A DNA stretch of 64,000 nt from the NCBI RefSeq assembly GCF_044466355.1, contig NZ_JBITMQ010000005.1, forward strand, positions 310,001-374,000, written 5' to 3'. The translations under genes and the position numbers were made by a program. A model generated the notes under the pieces. The model worked only from the letters and a program-made list of their open reading frames with translations, did no database searches and was not told where the DNA came from. This document shows positions 18,170 through 26,501 of this stretch, piece by piece (position 1 is the first letter of the stretch; each line of letters begins with the position of its first letter). The stretch comes from Actinophytocola sp044466355 (lineage in GTDB: Bacteria > Actinomycetota > Actinomycetes > Mycobacteriales > Pseudonocardiaceae).

Positions 18170-18440
18170 GGCGAGTCGCGCGCTCAGACATAGCGAGTCG
18201 CGCGTGCGCACATATTGAGTTGTGGGGGGGGTGTGGGAAGACGCAGCTGAATAAAAGACACAACCGGTGATGGACGGTCGGGGCGAGGGGGGGGTTGGGG
18301 GGGGGGGGGGGCGGGGGGTNNNNNNNNNNCACCCCCCCGCGCCCGCGCGCGCCCCTACAATCTGGTCTGTGGCTTTCCGCCCAAACCCCCCCCCCCCCCA
18401 CCCCCACAACTCGATATGTGCCAGAGCGCGACTCGCGGGG
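18170..18440. repeat. Intergenic inverted-repeat element R4, interrupted by an assembly gap
   Basis: Two left units (GCGAGTCGCG) from 18174 lead into TTGAGTTGTGG, and ACAACTCGATATGTGCCAGA followed by one right unit (GCGACTCGCGGGG) ends at 18440. The interior holds G and C homopolymers of more than ten bases, a run of ten N, and low-complexity sequence absent from R1-R3. The ends match the family. The interior is probably poor sequence across a strong hairpin. It fills the gap between two convergent genes. Confidence 0.8.
18320..18329. other. Assembly gap (10 N)
   Basis: Ten N, flanked by long G and C homopolymers. It lies at the centre of repeat R4, where polymerase or assembly failure on a hairpin is expected. 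The true length between 18225 and 18400 is unknown. Confidence 0.98.
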
Positions 18441-19457
18441 TTAGGGGCGGGGTGGGGCCAGGGATTCGCGGTGGATGACCTCCGCGGAGACCTCTTCCAC
18501 TCGGGGGGCCTGGTGTGGGGCTTCCAGTGCCAGCGTGATCGCTCGTGCGCCGATCTCCACCAGCGGCAGGCGGACCGTGGTCAGCGGTGGGGTCACGTCA
18601 CGGGCGATCGGCATGTCGTCGAAGCCCACGACCGACACGTCGCCCGGCACCGACAGGCCCCGTTCACGCAGGACCGACAGCGCGCCGATGGCCATGGAGT
18701 CGTTCAACGCGACGATCGCGGTCAGCCGCGGGTCCGCGTCCAGCAGGGCCGCGGTGGCCACCGCCCCGCCGTCACGGTCGAACTCCGCGTACGCGATCCG
18801 CTTCGACGGCAGCGCGCGGCGGTGCTCGCGGGCCGCACGGCGCAGCCCGGCCAGGCGGTCGGTCGTGGTCGTGAGCTGCTTCGGAGCCGCCACCACGCCG
18901 ATGTGCTTGTGCCCGGCCTCGAAGACGGCGGCCCCGATCAGGTAGCCGCCCTCCTCGTTCGCGGGCATGACCGCGTCGCCCGCCAGCTTGTGCCTGCCGA
19001 CCACCGACACCCGGCCGCCGGTCGCCATGTACGCGGACAGCTTCGCGTTCAGCGACTTCGTGAAGGCCGGGTCGTGGTAGCCGGAACCGGCCAGGATGAT
19101 CGCCTCGACCTGGTGGGCACGCAGCAGCTCCACGTACTCCAGCTCACGGTCGGGGTCGCGGTACGAGTTGCAGATGATCACCAGCCTGCCCTGCTCGGAC
19201 GCGACCCGTTGCAGGCCGCGGGTGATCTCCGCGAAGTAGGGGTCCGACACGTCGTGGACGATCACCCCCACTGTCGTCCGGTGGGAGCGCGCCAGCAGCT
19301 GCGCGTGCGCGTTCGGCACGTACTGCAGCTCCTGCACCGCGCGCAGCACACGCTCGCGCAGCTCCTCGGACACGATCTTGGGGCTTCCGTTCACGATCCG
19401 TGACACGGTCGCGGCAGAAACCCCGGCTTTGCGCGCGACATCGGCAAGCGTCGCCAT
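18441..19457 (-). CDS. LacI family transcriptional regulator
   Basis: 338-residue repressor. The N-terminal LacI helix-turn-helix and hinge read LADVARKAGVSAATVSRIVN at residues 4-23. A periplasmic-binding-protein-like effector domain follows, with VGVIVHDVSDPYFAEITRGL near residue 62 and a C-terminal TTVRLPLVEIGARA. The operator next to its start has CTTTCCC half-sites typical of LacI proteins. It is divergent from the cupin gene at 19606. The same operator type recurs before the importer operon (20.3 kb) and before the secreted DUF1080 protein (37.4 kb), so it is probably the local regulator of all of these. The effector is presumably a sugar derivative. Confidence 0.92.
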   Translation of the reverse strand: MATLADVARKAGVSAATVSRIVNGSPKIVSEELRERVLRAVQELQYVPNAHAQLLARSHRTTVGVIVHDVSDPYFAEITRGLQRVASEQGRLVIICNSYRDPDRELEYVELLRAHQVEAIILAGSGYHDPAFTKSLNAKLSAYMATGGRVSVVGRHKLAGDAVMPANEEGGYLIGAAVFEAGHKHIGVVAAPKQLTTTTDRLAGLRRAAREHRRALPSKRIAYAEFDRDGGAVATAALLDADPRLTAIVALNDSMAIGALSVLRERGLSVPGDVSVVGFDDMPIARDVTPPLTTVRLPLVEIGARAITLALEAPHQAPRVEEVSAEVIHRESLAPPRP

Positions 19458-19510
19458 GCCAGACCTCCGCCGTTGACACCTGTTCTTTGCCCGCCTAGCG
19501 TCAGCCTACA

Positions 19511-19528
19511 AGGGAAAGCCCTTTCCCT
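19511..19528. promoter_or_regulatory. LacI-type operator 1 (lacI/cupin divergent promoter)
   Basis: AGGGAAAG-CC-CTTTCCCT is an 18-bp inverted repeat with perfect 8-bp arms. It sits 54 bp upstream of the lacI ATG and 78 bp upstream of the cupin ATG, the position for repression of both. Confidence 0.8.
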
Positions 19529-19605
19529 GCGGCTGGAGGGGCGATTACCGCCAGTGTCCATTGTGCGGCCCCGCGACAGCAAGGCCGCCACGCCGAGGGG
19601 TACCG

Positions 19606-20307
19606 ATGCGTGATCCACTGCCGGGTGCGGTAGGCGTTTCGAAACTCTGCGTATACGACACGGTTACTCCCGACGGCCTCCACGGCGGCACGCCGCACCT
19701 GCACCTCTGCTGCACGGAGGCGTACGTGGTCGTCGCCGGCTCCGGCCGCGTGCAAACGCTCTCCGGCCAGGACGGCTTCGTCGAGCACGACCTGCGTCCC
19801 GGCACGGTCCTCTGGTTCACCCCCGGCACGATCCACCGCCTGGTCAACGACGGCGGCCTGGAGATCATCGTGCTGATGAGCAACACGGGCCTCCCAGAGG
19901 CGGGCGACGCGGTGCTCACCTTCCCGCTCGACGTCGTGCGCGACCCCGCGCGGTACGCCTCAGAGAGCGCTCTCCCGAACGGCGGCGCGCCGGGCACCGA
20001 CGTCACCACGGCCTACCGCCGTCGTGACCTCGCCGTCCAGGGCTTCCACGGGCTGCGGGAGAGCGGTCTCCTCGACGAGTTCTACGAGGCGGCGATGAGG
20101 CTCAAGCAGCCGCTCCTCGACGACTGGCGCAAGCGCTGGGAGAGCGGCGCCCGGGAGGCCGCGGAGCAGACCGGTCGCCAGCTCGCCGCCCTGATCGAGA
20201 GCAACCCCGCTCACCTGCGTGAATCACGTGTGAGCAGCAAGCCCGGGCCGGACGAGGAAGGGCGCCTCGGCATGTGCGGACTCTTGAACACCTACCGTTA
20301 CGATTGA
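19606..20307 (+). CDS. Cupin-domain protein
   Basis: 233 residues with both cupin motifs: HLHLCCTEAYVVVAGSG (motif 1, about residues 28-44) and GTVLWFTPGTIHRLVN (motif 2, about 66-81). Metal-binding His and Glu are in place. A helical C-terminal part (AAMRLKQPLLDDWRKRW) follows and is longer than in minimal cupins. Cupins near sugar genes are often isomerases, epimerases or lyases. The ATG at 19606 avoids a long upstream extension across the operator. Its promoter region has LacI operator 1, and operators 2 and 3 follow the stop. Confidence 0.85.
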   Translation: MRDPLPGAVGVSKLCVYDTVTPDGLHGGTPHLHLCCTEAYVVVAGSGRVQTLSGQDGFVEHDLRPGTVLWFTPGTIHRLVNDGGLEIIVLMSNTGLPEAGDAVLTFPLDVVRDPARYASESALPNGGAPGTDVTTAYRRRDLAVQGFHGLRESGLLDEFYEAAMRLKQPLLDDWRKRWESGAREAAEQTGRQLAALIESNPAHLRESRVSSKPGPDEEGRLGMCGLLNTYRYD

Positions 20308-20311
20308 TCAC

Positions 20312-20370
20312 AGGAAAGCCCTTGCCTCCGCCGGGTTTGGACAAATAGCATCCTGGGAAAGCGCTTGCCT
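20312..20370. promoter_or_regulatory. LacI-type operators 2 and 3 upstream of the importer operon
   Basis: AGGAAAG-CC-CTTGCCT at 20312-20327 and GGGAAAG-CG-CTTGCCT at 20355-20370. Centres are 43 bp apart, four helical turns, which would allow looping or cooperative binding. Operator 3 matches the reverse complement of the 37444 site at all but one position. About 290 bp separate them from the permease start. Confidence 0.8.
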
Positions 20371-20449
20371 GGCAGTGCGGCCCTCGGCGGGAGGACATCA
20401 GTGGGTTACCGGAGAGGCGTTCCCGCGTCAGCGACAGCCCTGGTCCACG

Positions 20450-20657
20450 ACGTCCGGCTGATCGTTGGCGACACAGCGCGACCGCGTCACCCCGCGGCAG
20501 CGCGCACGATGACTGGCGGCGGGCAGACGTGGACCGAGGTGACCGCCCGGTCGTGGACCCAGGTAGCACGCACGAGTTGTTCCTGGTGGCAAGGAATCCC
20601 GGTACGACCGGCGACCTGTTCAACGTGGACTGGTTCGAATTCCAGCCGGAGGTATAG
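20450..20657 (+). pseudogene. Remnant of a carbohydrate-binding module (CBM6-like) with a frameshift
   Basis: Reading TGGGQTWTEVTA (about 20512-20547) in one frame and HELFLVARNPGTTGDLFNVD then WFEFQPEV-stop (about 20570-20657) in another gives the last strands of a CBM6-type fold. In intact modules the W-Q-T-W-T strand is followed within a few residues by VDPG, H(D/E)L(Y/F)LVF and LFN-DWF. The shift lies near 20548-20553. Nothing convincing is visible further upstream. The stop codon abuts the GTG of the permease gene. This fills the only gap of more than 300 bp in the cluster and suggests deletion of a secreted sugar-binding protein gene that once followed the operators. Confidence 0.55.
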
Positions 20658-21533
20658 GTGTCAAGCATGGTGACCAACGAGACCCGGGCCGACCCGGCGC
20701 CACCGACGCCGGTGGTGGAGCCCGCGAAGCGGACCGGCATCGGCACGCGGCTGCTGCGCTTCCTGGACGCGATGTGGCGGCCGGTCGCGCTGCTCGCGCT
20801 CATCTTCGTGGCGTGGTGGGTGGTGACCGCGCAGGGTTGGGTGGCGAGCTACCTCGTGCCCACACCGGGGCAGGTGTGGGAGCGGACGGTGGAGGACTGG
20901 TCCTCGCTGATGTACCACTCGTACGTCACGCTGTACGAGACGGTCGTCGGCTTCCTGCTGGCGACGGTGCTCGGCCTCGCGACCGCCGTGGCGATCGCGT
21001 ACTCGAGGACGCTGGAGAAAACGCTCTACCCGATCGTCCTGTTCGCGCAGGTGATCCCGAAGATCGCGATCGCGCCGCTGATCGTGGTGTGGTTCGGCAA
21101 CGACCTCGCCCCGAAGATCATCCTGGCGGTCCTGATCGCGTTCTTCCCGGTGGTCGTCTCGGGGGTCGCGGGCCTCCGGTCGACAGATCCCGAGTTGCTG
21201 GAGCTGTCCGCCACGATGGGTGCGAGCCGGTGGCAGACGTTCCGCAAGATCCGCTTCCCGAACGCGCTGCCGCACCTCATGGCCGGCGAGAAGGTGGCGG
21301 TGACGCTCGCCGTGGTCGGTGCGGTGGTCGGCGAGTTCGTCGGCGCCAGCGAGGGCCTCGGCTACCAGCTGATGATCGCGAACGGCAACCTCGACGCGCC
21401 CCTGCTGTTCGCCGCGCTGATCCTCATGTCGCTCATCGGCATCCTCCTGTTCGTGATCGTCGAGGTGCTGGAGGCGCTGCTCATCCCGTGGCACGCCAGC
21501 CGCCGGTCCGCCACCCCGCTCACCACATCCTGA
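20658..21533 (+). CDS. ABC importer permease, NitT/TauT (SsuC-like) family
   Basis: 291-residue permease with about six membrane helices and the EAA-type cytoplasmic loop LELSATMGASRWQTFRKIRF (about residues 177-196), which contacts the ATPase. The family imports sulfonates, nitrate, taurine or pyrimidine precursors; here the neighbours point to a sugar derivative. A GTG start with GGAGG five bases upstream is preferred over the ATG three codons later. First gene of an operon that runs through the SBP, ATPase, oxidoreductase, DUF993 and isomerase. Confidence 0.93.
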   Translation: MSSMVTNETRADPAPPTPVVEPAKRTGIGTRLLRFLDAMWRPVALLALIFVAWWVVTAQGWVASYLVPTPGQVWERTVEDWSSLMYHSYVTLYETVVGFLLATVLGLATAVAIAYSRTLEKTLYPIVLFAQVIPKIAIAPLIVVWFGNDLAPKIILAVLIAFFPVVVSGVAGLRSTDPELLELSATMGASRWQTFRKIRFPNALPHLMAGEKVAVTLAVVGAVVGEFVGASEGLGYQLMIANGNLDAPLLFAALILMSLIGILLFVIVEVLEALLIPWHASRRSATPLTTS

Positions 21534-21576
21534 GCCGAGGGTCACTCCGCAAGCTACGTTCCGAAAGGCAAACCCA

Positions 21577-22602
21577 ATGAAGCGTTTACTCACAGGCATA
21601 GCGGCAGCGGCGCTGCTGATCGCGGGATGCGCTCCGAGCGGCCAGGGCAGCGGTGGCTCCGGCGGGAACACGAACGCCCCCGCCGACGCCACCGAGGTCA
21701 CCTTCACCCTCAACTGGGTGCCCTACGGTGAGCACGCGCCCTTCTACTACGGGATCCAGAAGGGCTACTACGCCGACGAGGGCATCGACCTGAAGATCGA
21801 GCCCGGCAGCGGCTCCGGCAACACGATCAAGGCAGTCGCGCAGGGTCAGACCATGTTCGGCTGGGCTGACACGCCGCCGCTGCTCAACGCGATCAGTTCC
21901 GGCATGCCGGTCAAGAGCGTCGGCGTGTTCCTGCAGAAGGGCCCGTCGTCCGTGGAGTTCCTGTCGGACAAGGGTTTCAAGTCCATCAAGGACCTCAAGG
22001 GCAAGCGCGTCGGCGGCACCCCGGGTGACGCGATGTACGCGACGTTCCCCGCGCTGCTCGCGGCGAACGGCATGAAGGAGTCCGACGTCACGGTCGTGAA
22101 CATGGACGCCGCCAACAAGATCGCGCAGCTCGCCGAAGGCCAGGTCGACGCGATCATGGGCTTCTTCCACGACCAGGGCCCGACCATCGAGGCCCGCACC
22201 GGCAAGCAGGTCGACCACCTGCTGTTCGCCGACTCCGGGCTGAACCTGCTCGGCACCGGCATCGTGGTCAGCGAGGAAACCCTGTCGTCGCAGAAGGACC
22301 TGGTCGGCAAGTTCGTGCGTGCCACGCAGAAGTCGTGGGCGGAGGCCGTGAAGAACCCCGAGGACGCCGCGAAGGCGATGGCTGAGCTGGCCGAGAACGA
22401 GCCGCCGGAGGAGGTGCTCGTCAAGCAGCTCCAGCTCGCGGAACCGTTGCTGCAGCTGGACACCGCGGGCGCGCCGGGCGTCAACAGCGACGACCAGTGG
22501 GCCGACACGATCGGCATCATGGCCGACAACGCGGGCCTGAAGGACGCGGGCGAGCCGTCCCAGTACTGGGACGGTGCTCATGCCAAGGCTGACGGATCAT
22601 GA
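21577..22602 (+). CDS. ABC importer substrate-binding lipoprotein (NMT1/SsuA-like)
   Basis: 341 residues. A signal peptide with lipobox (LLIAGC, Cys at about 19) is followed by a Gly/Ser linker and the NMT1/THI5-like fold: FTLNWVPYGEHAPFYYGIQK, then GSGNTIKAVAQGQTMFGWAD and KGKRVGGTPGDAMYATFP. It would capture the substrate outside the membrane for the 20658 permease. The NMT1/THI5 relatives usually bind aromatic or heterocyclic ligands, so a sugar-like ligand would be unusual. Its stop overlaps the start of the ATPase gene. Confidence 0.93.
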   Translation: MKRLLTGIAAAALLIAGCAPSGQGSGGSGGNTNAPADATEVTFTLNWVPYGEHAPFYYGIQKGYYADEGIDLKIEPGSGSGNTIKAVAQGQTMFGWADTPPLLNAISSGMPVKSVGVFLQKGPSSVEFLSDKGFKSIKDLKGKRVGGTPGDAMYATFPALLAANGMKESDVTVVNMDAANKIAQLAEGQVDAIMGFFHDQGPTIEARTGKQVDHLLFADSGLNLLGTGIVVSEETLSSQKDLVGKFVRATQKSWAEAVKNPEDAAKAMAELAENEPPEEVLVKQLQLAEPLLQLDTAGAPGVNSDDQWADTIGIMADNAGLKDAGEPSQYWDGAHAKADGS

Positions 22603-23384
22603 CGGCCGTCATGACCGGCACGGCGGTCGACGTCCAGAACCTCTCGGTGCGGTTCCGCTCCAAGCGGTCCACCACCACGGCCCTCGACGACGTGACCATG
22701 CGGGTCGAGGCGGGCGAGTTCATCTCGATCGTCGGTCCGTCCGGCTGCGGTAAGTCCACTTTGCTCAAAGTGGTCGCGGGACTGGTGAAACCGAGCGACG
22801 GCACCGTGTCACTGTTCGGTGCGGGGGTGAACGGTCCACAGCGGAACATCGGGTTCGCCTTCCAGCGCGCGGCACTCCTCGAGTGGCGGGGCGTGCGCAA
22901 GAACATCCTGCTGCAGGCCGAGATCCGCGGTCTCGACAGGGCGAAGGCGGCCCGCCGGGCCGACGAGCTGATCGAGCTGACCGGTCTCAAGGGTTTCGAG
23001 AAGGCGTTGCCGCACGAGCTTTCCGGTGGCATGCAGCAGCGGGTGGCGCTGTGCCGCGCGCTGCTGCACGAGCCGCCGGTCCTGCTCATGGACGAGCCGT
23101 TCGGCGCGCTGGACGCGCTCACGCGGGAGCAGCTCAACGCCGAGCTGAACAAGATCTGGCGCGAGACCGGCACGACGATCCTGCTGGTCACGCACTCCAT
23201 CGCCGAGGCCGTGTTCCTCGGCACTCGGGTGGAGGTGATGAGCCCGCGCCCGGGCAGGCTGATGCGGACCCTCGAGGTCGACCTGCCGAGGGAACGGGAC
23301 TACGCGCAGGTGATGACTGACCCGAGGTTCGGGACGCTCACCCGCGAGATCCGTCAACTACTGGGCGCGCACGAGTCGCACTAG
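22599..23384 (+). CDS. ABC importer ATP-binding protein (SsuB/TauB family)
   Basis: 261 residues. Walker A GPSGCGKSTLLKVVAG is at about residue 48, the Q-loop at FAFQRAALLEWRGV, signature LSGGMQQRVALCRALL at about 142, and Walker B LLMDEPFGALDALTREQL at about 165. H-loop LVTHSIAEAVFLG follows. The family precedent is ATP-driven import with the permease at 20658 and the lipoprotein at 21577. ATG overlaps the SBP stop (ATGA). Confidence 0.94.
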   Translation: MTAVMTGTAVDVQNLSVRFRSKRSTTTALDDVTMRVEAGEFISIVGPSGCGKSTLLKVVAGLVKPSDGTVSLFGAGVNGPQRNIGFAFQRAALLEWRGVRKNILLQAEIRGLDRAKAARRADELIELTGLKGFEKALPHELSGGMQQRVALCRALLHEPPVLLMDEPFGALDALTREQLNAELNKIWRETGTTILLVTHSIAEAVFLGTRVEVMSPRPGRLMRTLEVDLPRERDYAQVMTDPRFGTLTREIRQLLGAHESH

Positions 23385-23404
23385 TCCTCAACAGGAGTAA
23401 TCAC

Positions 23405-24553
23405 ATGTCTCGTAGGTCGATCGGCATCGTGCTCAACGGCGTGACCGGACGCATGGGCTACCGCCAGCACCTGGTCCGCTCGATTCTGGCCATCCGCGAC
23501 GACGGCGGCCTCCCGCTGCCGGACGGCACGGTGCTGTGGCCGGAGCCGGTGCTGGTCGGCCGCAACGAGCGCAAGCTCGCCGAGATCGCGGAACGGCACG
23601 GGTTGTCCGACTGGACGACGGATCTGCACGCGGCGCTCGCCCGCGACGATGTCGAGATCTACTTCGACGCGCTCACCACCCAGAAGCGCGAGAAGGCGAT
23701 CAAGCAGGCGATCGACGCGGGCAAGCACATCTACACCGAGAAGCCCCTCGCCATGGACCTCGCCGGCGCGCTCGAACTCGCGCGTGCCGCCGAGACGGCG
23801 GGGGTGCGCAACGGGGTGGTGGCCGACAAGATCTTCCTTCCCGGGCTGCGGAAGCTGAAGCGGCTCGTGGACGGCGGGTTCTTCGGCCGGGTGCTGTCGG
23901 TCCGCGCCGAGTTCGGGTACTGGGTGTTCGAGGGCGACTGGCAGCGCGCGCAGCGTCCGTCGTGGAACTACCGGGCCGAGGACGGCGGCGGGGTCGTGCT
24001 GGACATGTTCCCGCACTGGCACTACGTGCTGGAGAACCTGTTCGGGCCGGTCCGCGCGGTGCAGGCGACGATCCGCACGCACATCCCGCGCCGCTGGGAC
24101 GAGAACGGCGAGGAGTACGCGGCCACCGCCGACGACGCGGCGTACGCGATCTTCGAGCTGGACGACGGGGCGGTCGCGCAGTTCAACTCGTCCTGGTGTG
24201 TGCGGGTGTTCCGCGACGAGCTGGTCGAGTTCCAGGTGGACGGCACGCACGGGAGCGCCGTCGCCGGTCTGCGCCGCTGCCGCGCGCAGTCGCGTGCCGC
24301 GACGCCGATGCCGGTGTGGGACCCGGACGCGCCGCCGAACGTGGACGCGCGCGGTGACTGGGCCGAGGTGCCGGACAACGAGCACTTCGACAACGGGTTC
24401 CGCGTCCAGTGGGAGCGGTTCCTGCGCCACGTCGTCCTCGGAGAGCGTTTTCCGTGGGACTTCGCGGCCGCCGCACGCGGGGTGCAGCTTGCCGAGCTGG
24501 GCCTGCGGGCGGCGACCGAGGGCAGGCGCATCGAGATCCCGGAGCTGCCATGA
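23405..24553 (+). CDS. Gfo/Idh/MocA family oxidoreductase
   Basis: 382-residue NAD(P)-dependent sugar dehydrogenase-like protein. The N-terminal nucleotide-binding motif is slightly unusual (IVLNGVTGRMGYRQHLVRS). The family signature EKPLAMDLAGALELARAA is at about residue 115, and a C-terminal alpha/beta substrate domain includes GGGVVLDMFPHWHYVLENLF with the conserved D-x3-H-W/H pattern. The family oxidises or reduces sugar hydroxyls, often at C-3. It sits 20 bp after the ATPase gene and overlaps DUF993 by ATGA, which places it in the catabolic part of the operon. Confidence 0.9.
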   Translation: MSRRSIGIVLNGVTGRMGYRQHLVRSILAIRDDGGLPLPDGTVLWPEPVLVGRNERKLAEIAERHGLSDWTTDLHAALARDDVEIYFDALTTQKREKAIKQAIDAGKHIYTEKPLAMDLAGALELARAAETAGVRNGVVADKIFLPGLRKLKRLVDGGFFGRVLSVRAEFGYWVFEGDWQRAQRPSWNYRAEDGGGVVLDMFPHWHYVLENLFGPVRAVQATIRTHIPRRWDENGEEYAATADDAAYAIFELDDGAVAQFNSSWCVRVFRDELVEFQVDGTHGSAVAGLRRCRAQSRAATPMPVWDPDAPPNVDARGDWAEVPDNEHFDNGFRVQWERFLRHVVLGERFPWDFAAAARGVQLAELGLRAATEGRRIEIPELP

Positions 24554-25695
24554 CCTCGCTCGTGCTCCCGGGCGGCGAGCGCCACGAGCTCCGTGGTGGA
24601 GCGCTCTCCGACACCGGCACGACCCCGTCGACCAGCCGGATCGCGTACGCGGCCGCGCACGTCGTCGCCGATCCGCTGGCGGAGAACGTGCCGGGTGCGC
24701 CCGCGGTGCTGGACTGGGACGCCACGCTGAGTTTCCGGCACCACCTGTGGCGGCACGGCCTCGGCGTCGCGGAGGCCATGGACACGGCGCAACGCGGCAT
24801 GGGCCTGGACTACCCGGCCGTCCGCGAGCTGGTGCGCCGCAGCGCCGCCGAGGCCCGTTCGGTCGGCGGCCGGATCGTGGCGGGTGTCGCGACCGACCAG
24901 CTCGACGGTCCGGCGACCGTGCCGCAGGTGTTGGACGCGTACCGGGAACAGCTCGCGGACGTGCTGGCGGCGGGCGCGGTACCGGTGCTGATGTGCAGCA
25001 GGCACCTGGCCGCGGCGGCGTCCGGGCCCGAGGACTACATGTCGGTGTACTCCGCGCTGCTGTCCGAGGTGGACGATCCGGTCCTGCTGCACTGGCTCGG
25101 TCCCATGTTCGACCCGGCGCTGGCGGGCTACTGGGGGTCGACCGACCTCGACGAGGCCGCGGACACGGTGCTGTCCCTGCTCAAGGACCACGCGTCCACG
25201 GTGGACGGCATCAAGATGTCCTTGCTCGACGACGAGTTCGAGATCGCTCTCCGGCGCGGGTTGCCGTCGGGCGTGCGCATGTACACCGGCGACGACTTCA
25301 ACTACCCGAGCCTCATCGCCGGTGACGAGCACGGCCACTCGGACGCGTTGCTGGGCGTGTTCGCCGCGCTGGCCCCGGTGGTCGGCCCGGCACTGCACAA
25401 GCTGGATCGCGGTGACGTGTCGGGCTTCCGCGCGGCGCTCGACCCGACCGTGCCGCTGGCGCGCCACCTGTTCGGCGCGCTGACGCAGTACTACAAGACG
25501 GGCGTCGTGTTCCTGTCGTGGCTCGCCGGCCACCAGGACCACTTCGTGATGGTCGGCGGGCTGCAGTCGGGCCGGTCGGTGGTGCACCTCGCGAAGCTGC
25601 TCGTGCTCGCGGACGAGGTGGGCCTGCTGCCCGATGCCGACCTGGCGGCCGCGCGGGCACGGTCGTTCTTCGCGACGGCGGGGGTGACGCAGTGA
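24550..25695 (+). CDS. DUF993 family protein (dihydrodipicolinate synthase-like TIM barrel)
   Basis: 381 residues matching the DUF993/DapA-related family (TSRIAYAAAHVVADP, WRHGLGVAEAMDTAQRGMG, VDGIKMSLLDDEFEIALRRG). The conserved lysine in DGIKMS would be the Schiff-base candidate by analogy with DapA-type aldolases. A carbon-carbon lyase acting on a keto-sugar acid is an inference; no member of the family is known to me with a defined reaction. The start overlaps the previous stop, and the stop overlaps the start of the TIM-barrel isomerase. Confidence 0.85.
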   Translation: MTSLVLPGGERHELRGGALSDTGTTPSTSRIAYAAAHVVADPLAENVPGAPAVLDWDATLSFRHHLWRHGLGVAEAMDTAQRGMGLDYPAVRELVRRSAAEARSVGGRIVAGVATDQLDGPATVPQVLDAYREQLADVLAAGAVPVLMCSRHLAAAASGPEDYMSVYSALLSEVDDPVLLHWLGPMFDPALAGYWGSTDLDEAADTVLSLLKDHASTVDGIKMSLLDDEFEIALRRGLPSGVRMYTGDDFNYPSLIAGDEHGHSDALLGVFAALAPVVGPALHKLDRGDVSGFRAALDPTVPLARHLFGALTQYYKTGVVFLSWLAGHQDHFVMVGGLQSGRSVVHLAKLLVLADEVGLLPDADLAAARARSFFATAGVTQ

Positions 25696-26501
25696 GAGCG
25701 CTCTCCTTCAACCAGGCCACCGCGAAGTACTGGCCGCTCGCGGACGTCGTCAAGGGCTGTGCGGCCGCGGACGTGCGGCACGTGGGCCTGTGGCGTGAGC
25801 CGGTGGCGGAGTACGGGCTCGGGAGAGCGCTCTCCCTGGTGCGGGACGCGGGCCTGAGCGTGACGTCGCTGTGCCGTGGCGGTTTCTTCGGCGCCGACGA
25901 CTGGCACGACGACAACCGCCGCGCCCTCGACGAGGCGGCGGAACTCGGTGCCCCGGCCCTGGTCCTGGTGTGTGGCGGGCTGTTCGGGAGAACGCTCTCC
26001 GAAGCTCGTGCCAGGGTCGCGGCCGGGCTGGAGGCCCTGGCGCCGCACGCGTTGGACGTGGGCGTGACGTTGGCCGTGGAACCCATGCACCCGATGTTCT
26101 GCGCGGACCGGAGCGTGGTGGCGACGCTCGCCGGCGCACTGGACCTGTGCGCCCCGTTCCCGCCGGAGGCGGTTGGCATCACGCTCGACACCTACCACGT
26201 GTGGTGGGACGAGCAGGTCCTGCCGCTGATCGGCGCGAACGGCGACCGGATCGCGTGCTTCCAGCTGGCGGACTGGGTGGTCCCGCTGCCCGAGGACGTC
26301 CTCGTCGGCCGCGGCCTGCCGGGCACCGGACACGTCGACTTCGCCCCGCTGGTCGAGGCCGTGCTCGCGACGGGCTACGACCGCCCGATCGAGGTGGAGG
26401 TCTTCAACGCGGGCCTGTGGGCGCGCCCCGGCGAGGAGGTGCTCCGCGACACCGTCACCGCGTACACGTCGGTGATGGGCATGGCATCCTCGGCTGGGTG
26501 A
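25692..26501 (+). CDS. Sugar phosphate isomerase/epimerase-like TIM-barrel protein
   Basis: 269 residues of the xylose-isomerase-like (AP endonuclease 2) fold. Metal-site glutamate and histidine lie in TLAVEPMHPMF (about residues 118-128), with GITLDTYHVWWDEQ and RPIEVEVFNAG later. Members include epimerases, isomerases, and lyases that act on 3-keto-sugars. The GTG start overlaps the DUF993 stop (GTGA). Two perfect GAGAGCGCTCTC palindromes and one near-copy fall inside the gene. Last gene of the sugar part of the operon; the next gene also overlaps it. Confidence 0.9.
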   Translation: MRALSFNQATAKYWPLADVVKGCAAADVRHVGLWREPVAEYGLGRALSLVRDAGLSVTSLCRGGFFGADDWHDDNRRALDEAAELGAPALVLVCGGLFGRTLSEARARVAAGLEALAPHALDVGVTLAVEPMHPMFCADRSVVATLAGALDLCAPFPPEAVGITLDTYHVWWDEQVLPLIGANGDRIACFQLADWVVPLPEDVLVGRGLPGTGHVDFAPLVEAVLATGYDRPIEVEVFNAGLWARPGEEVLRDTVTAYTSVMGMASSAG

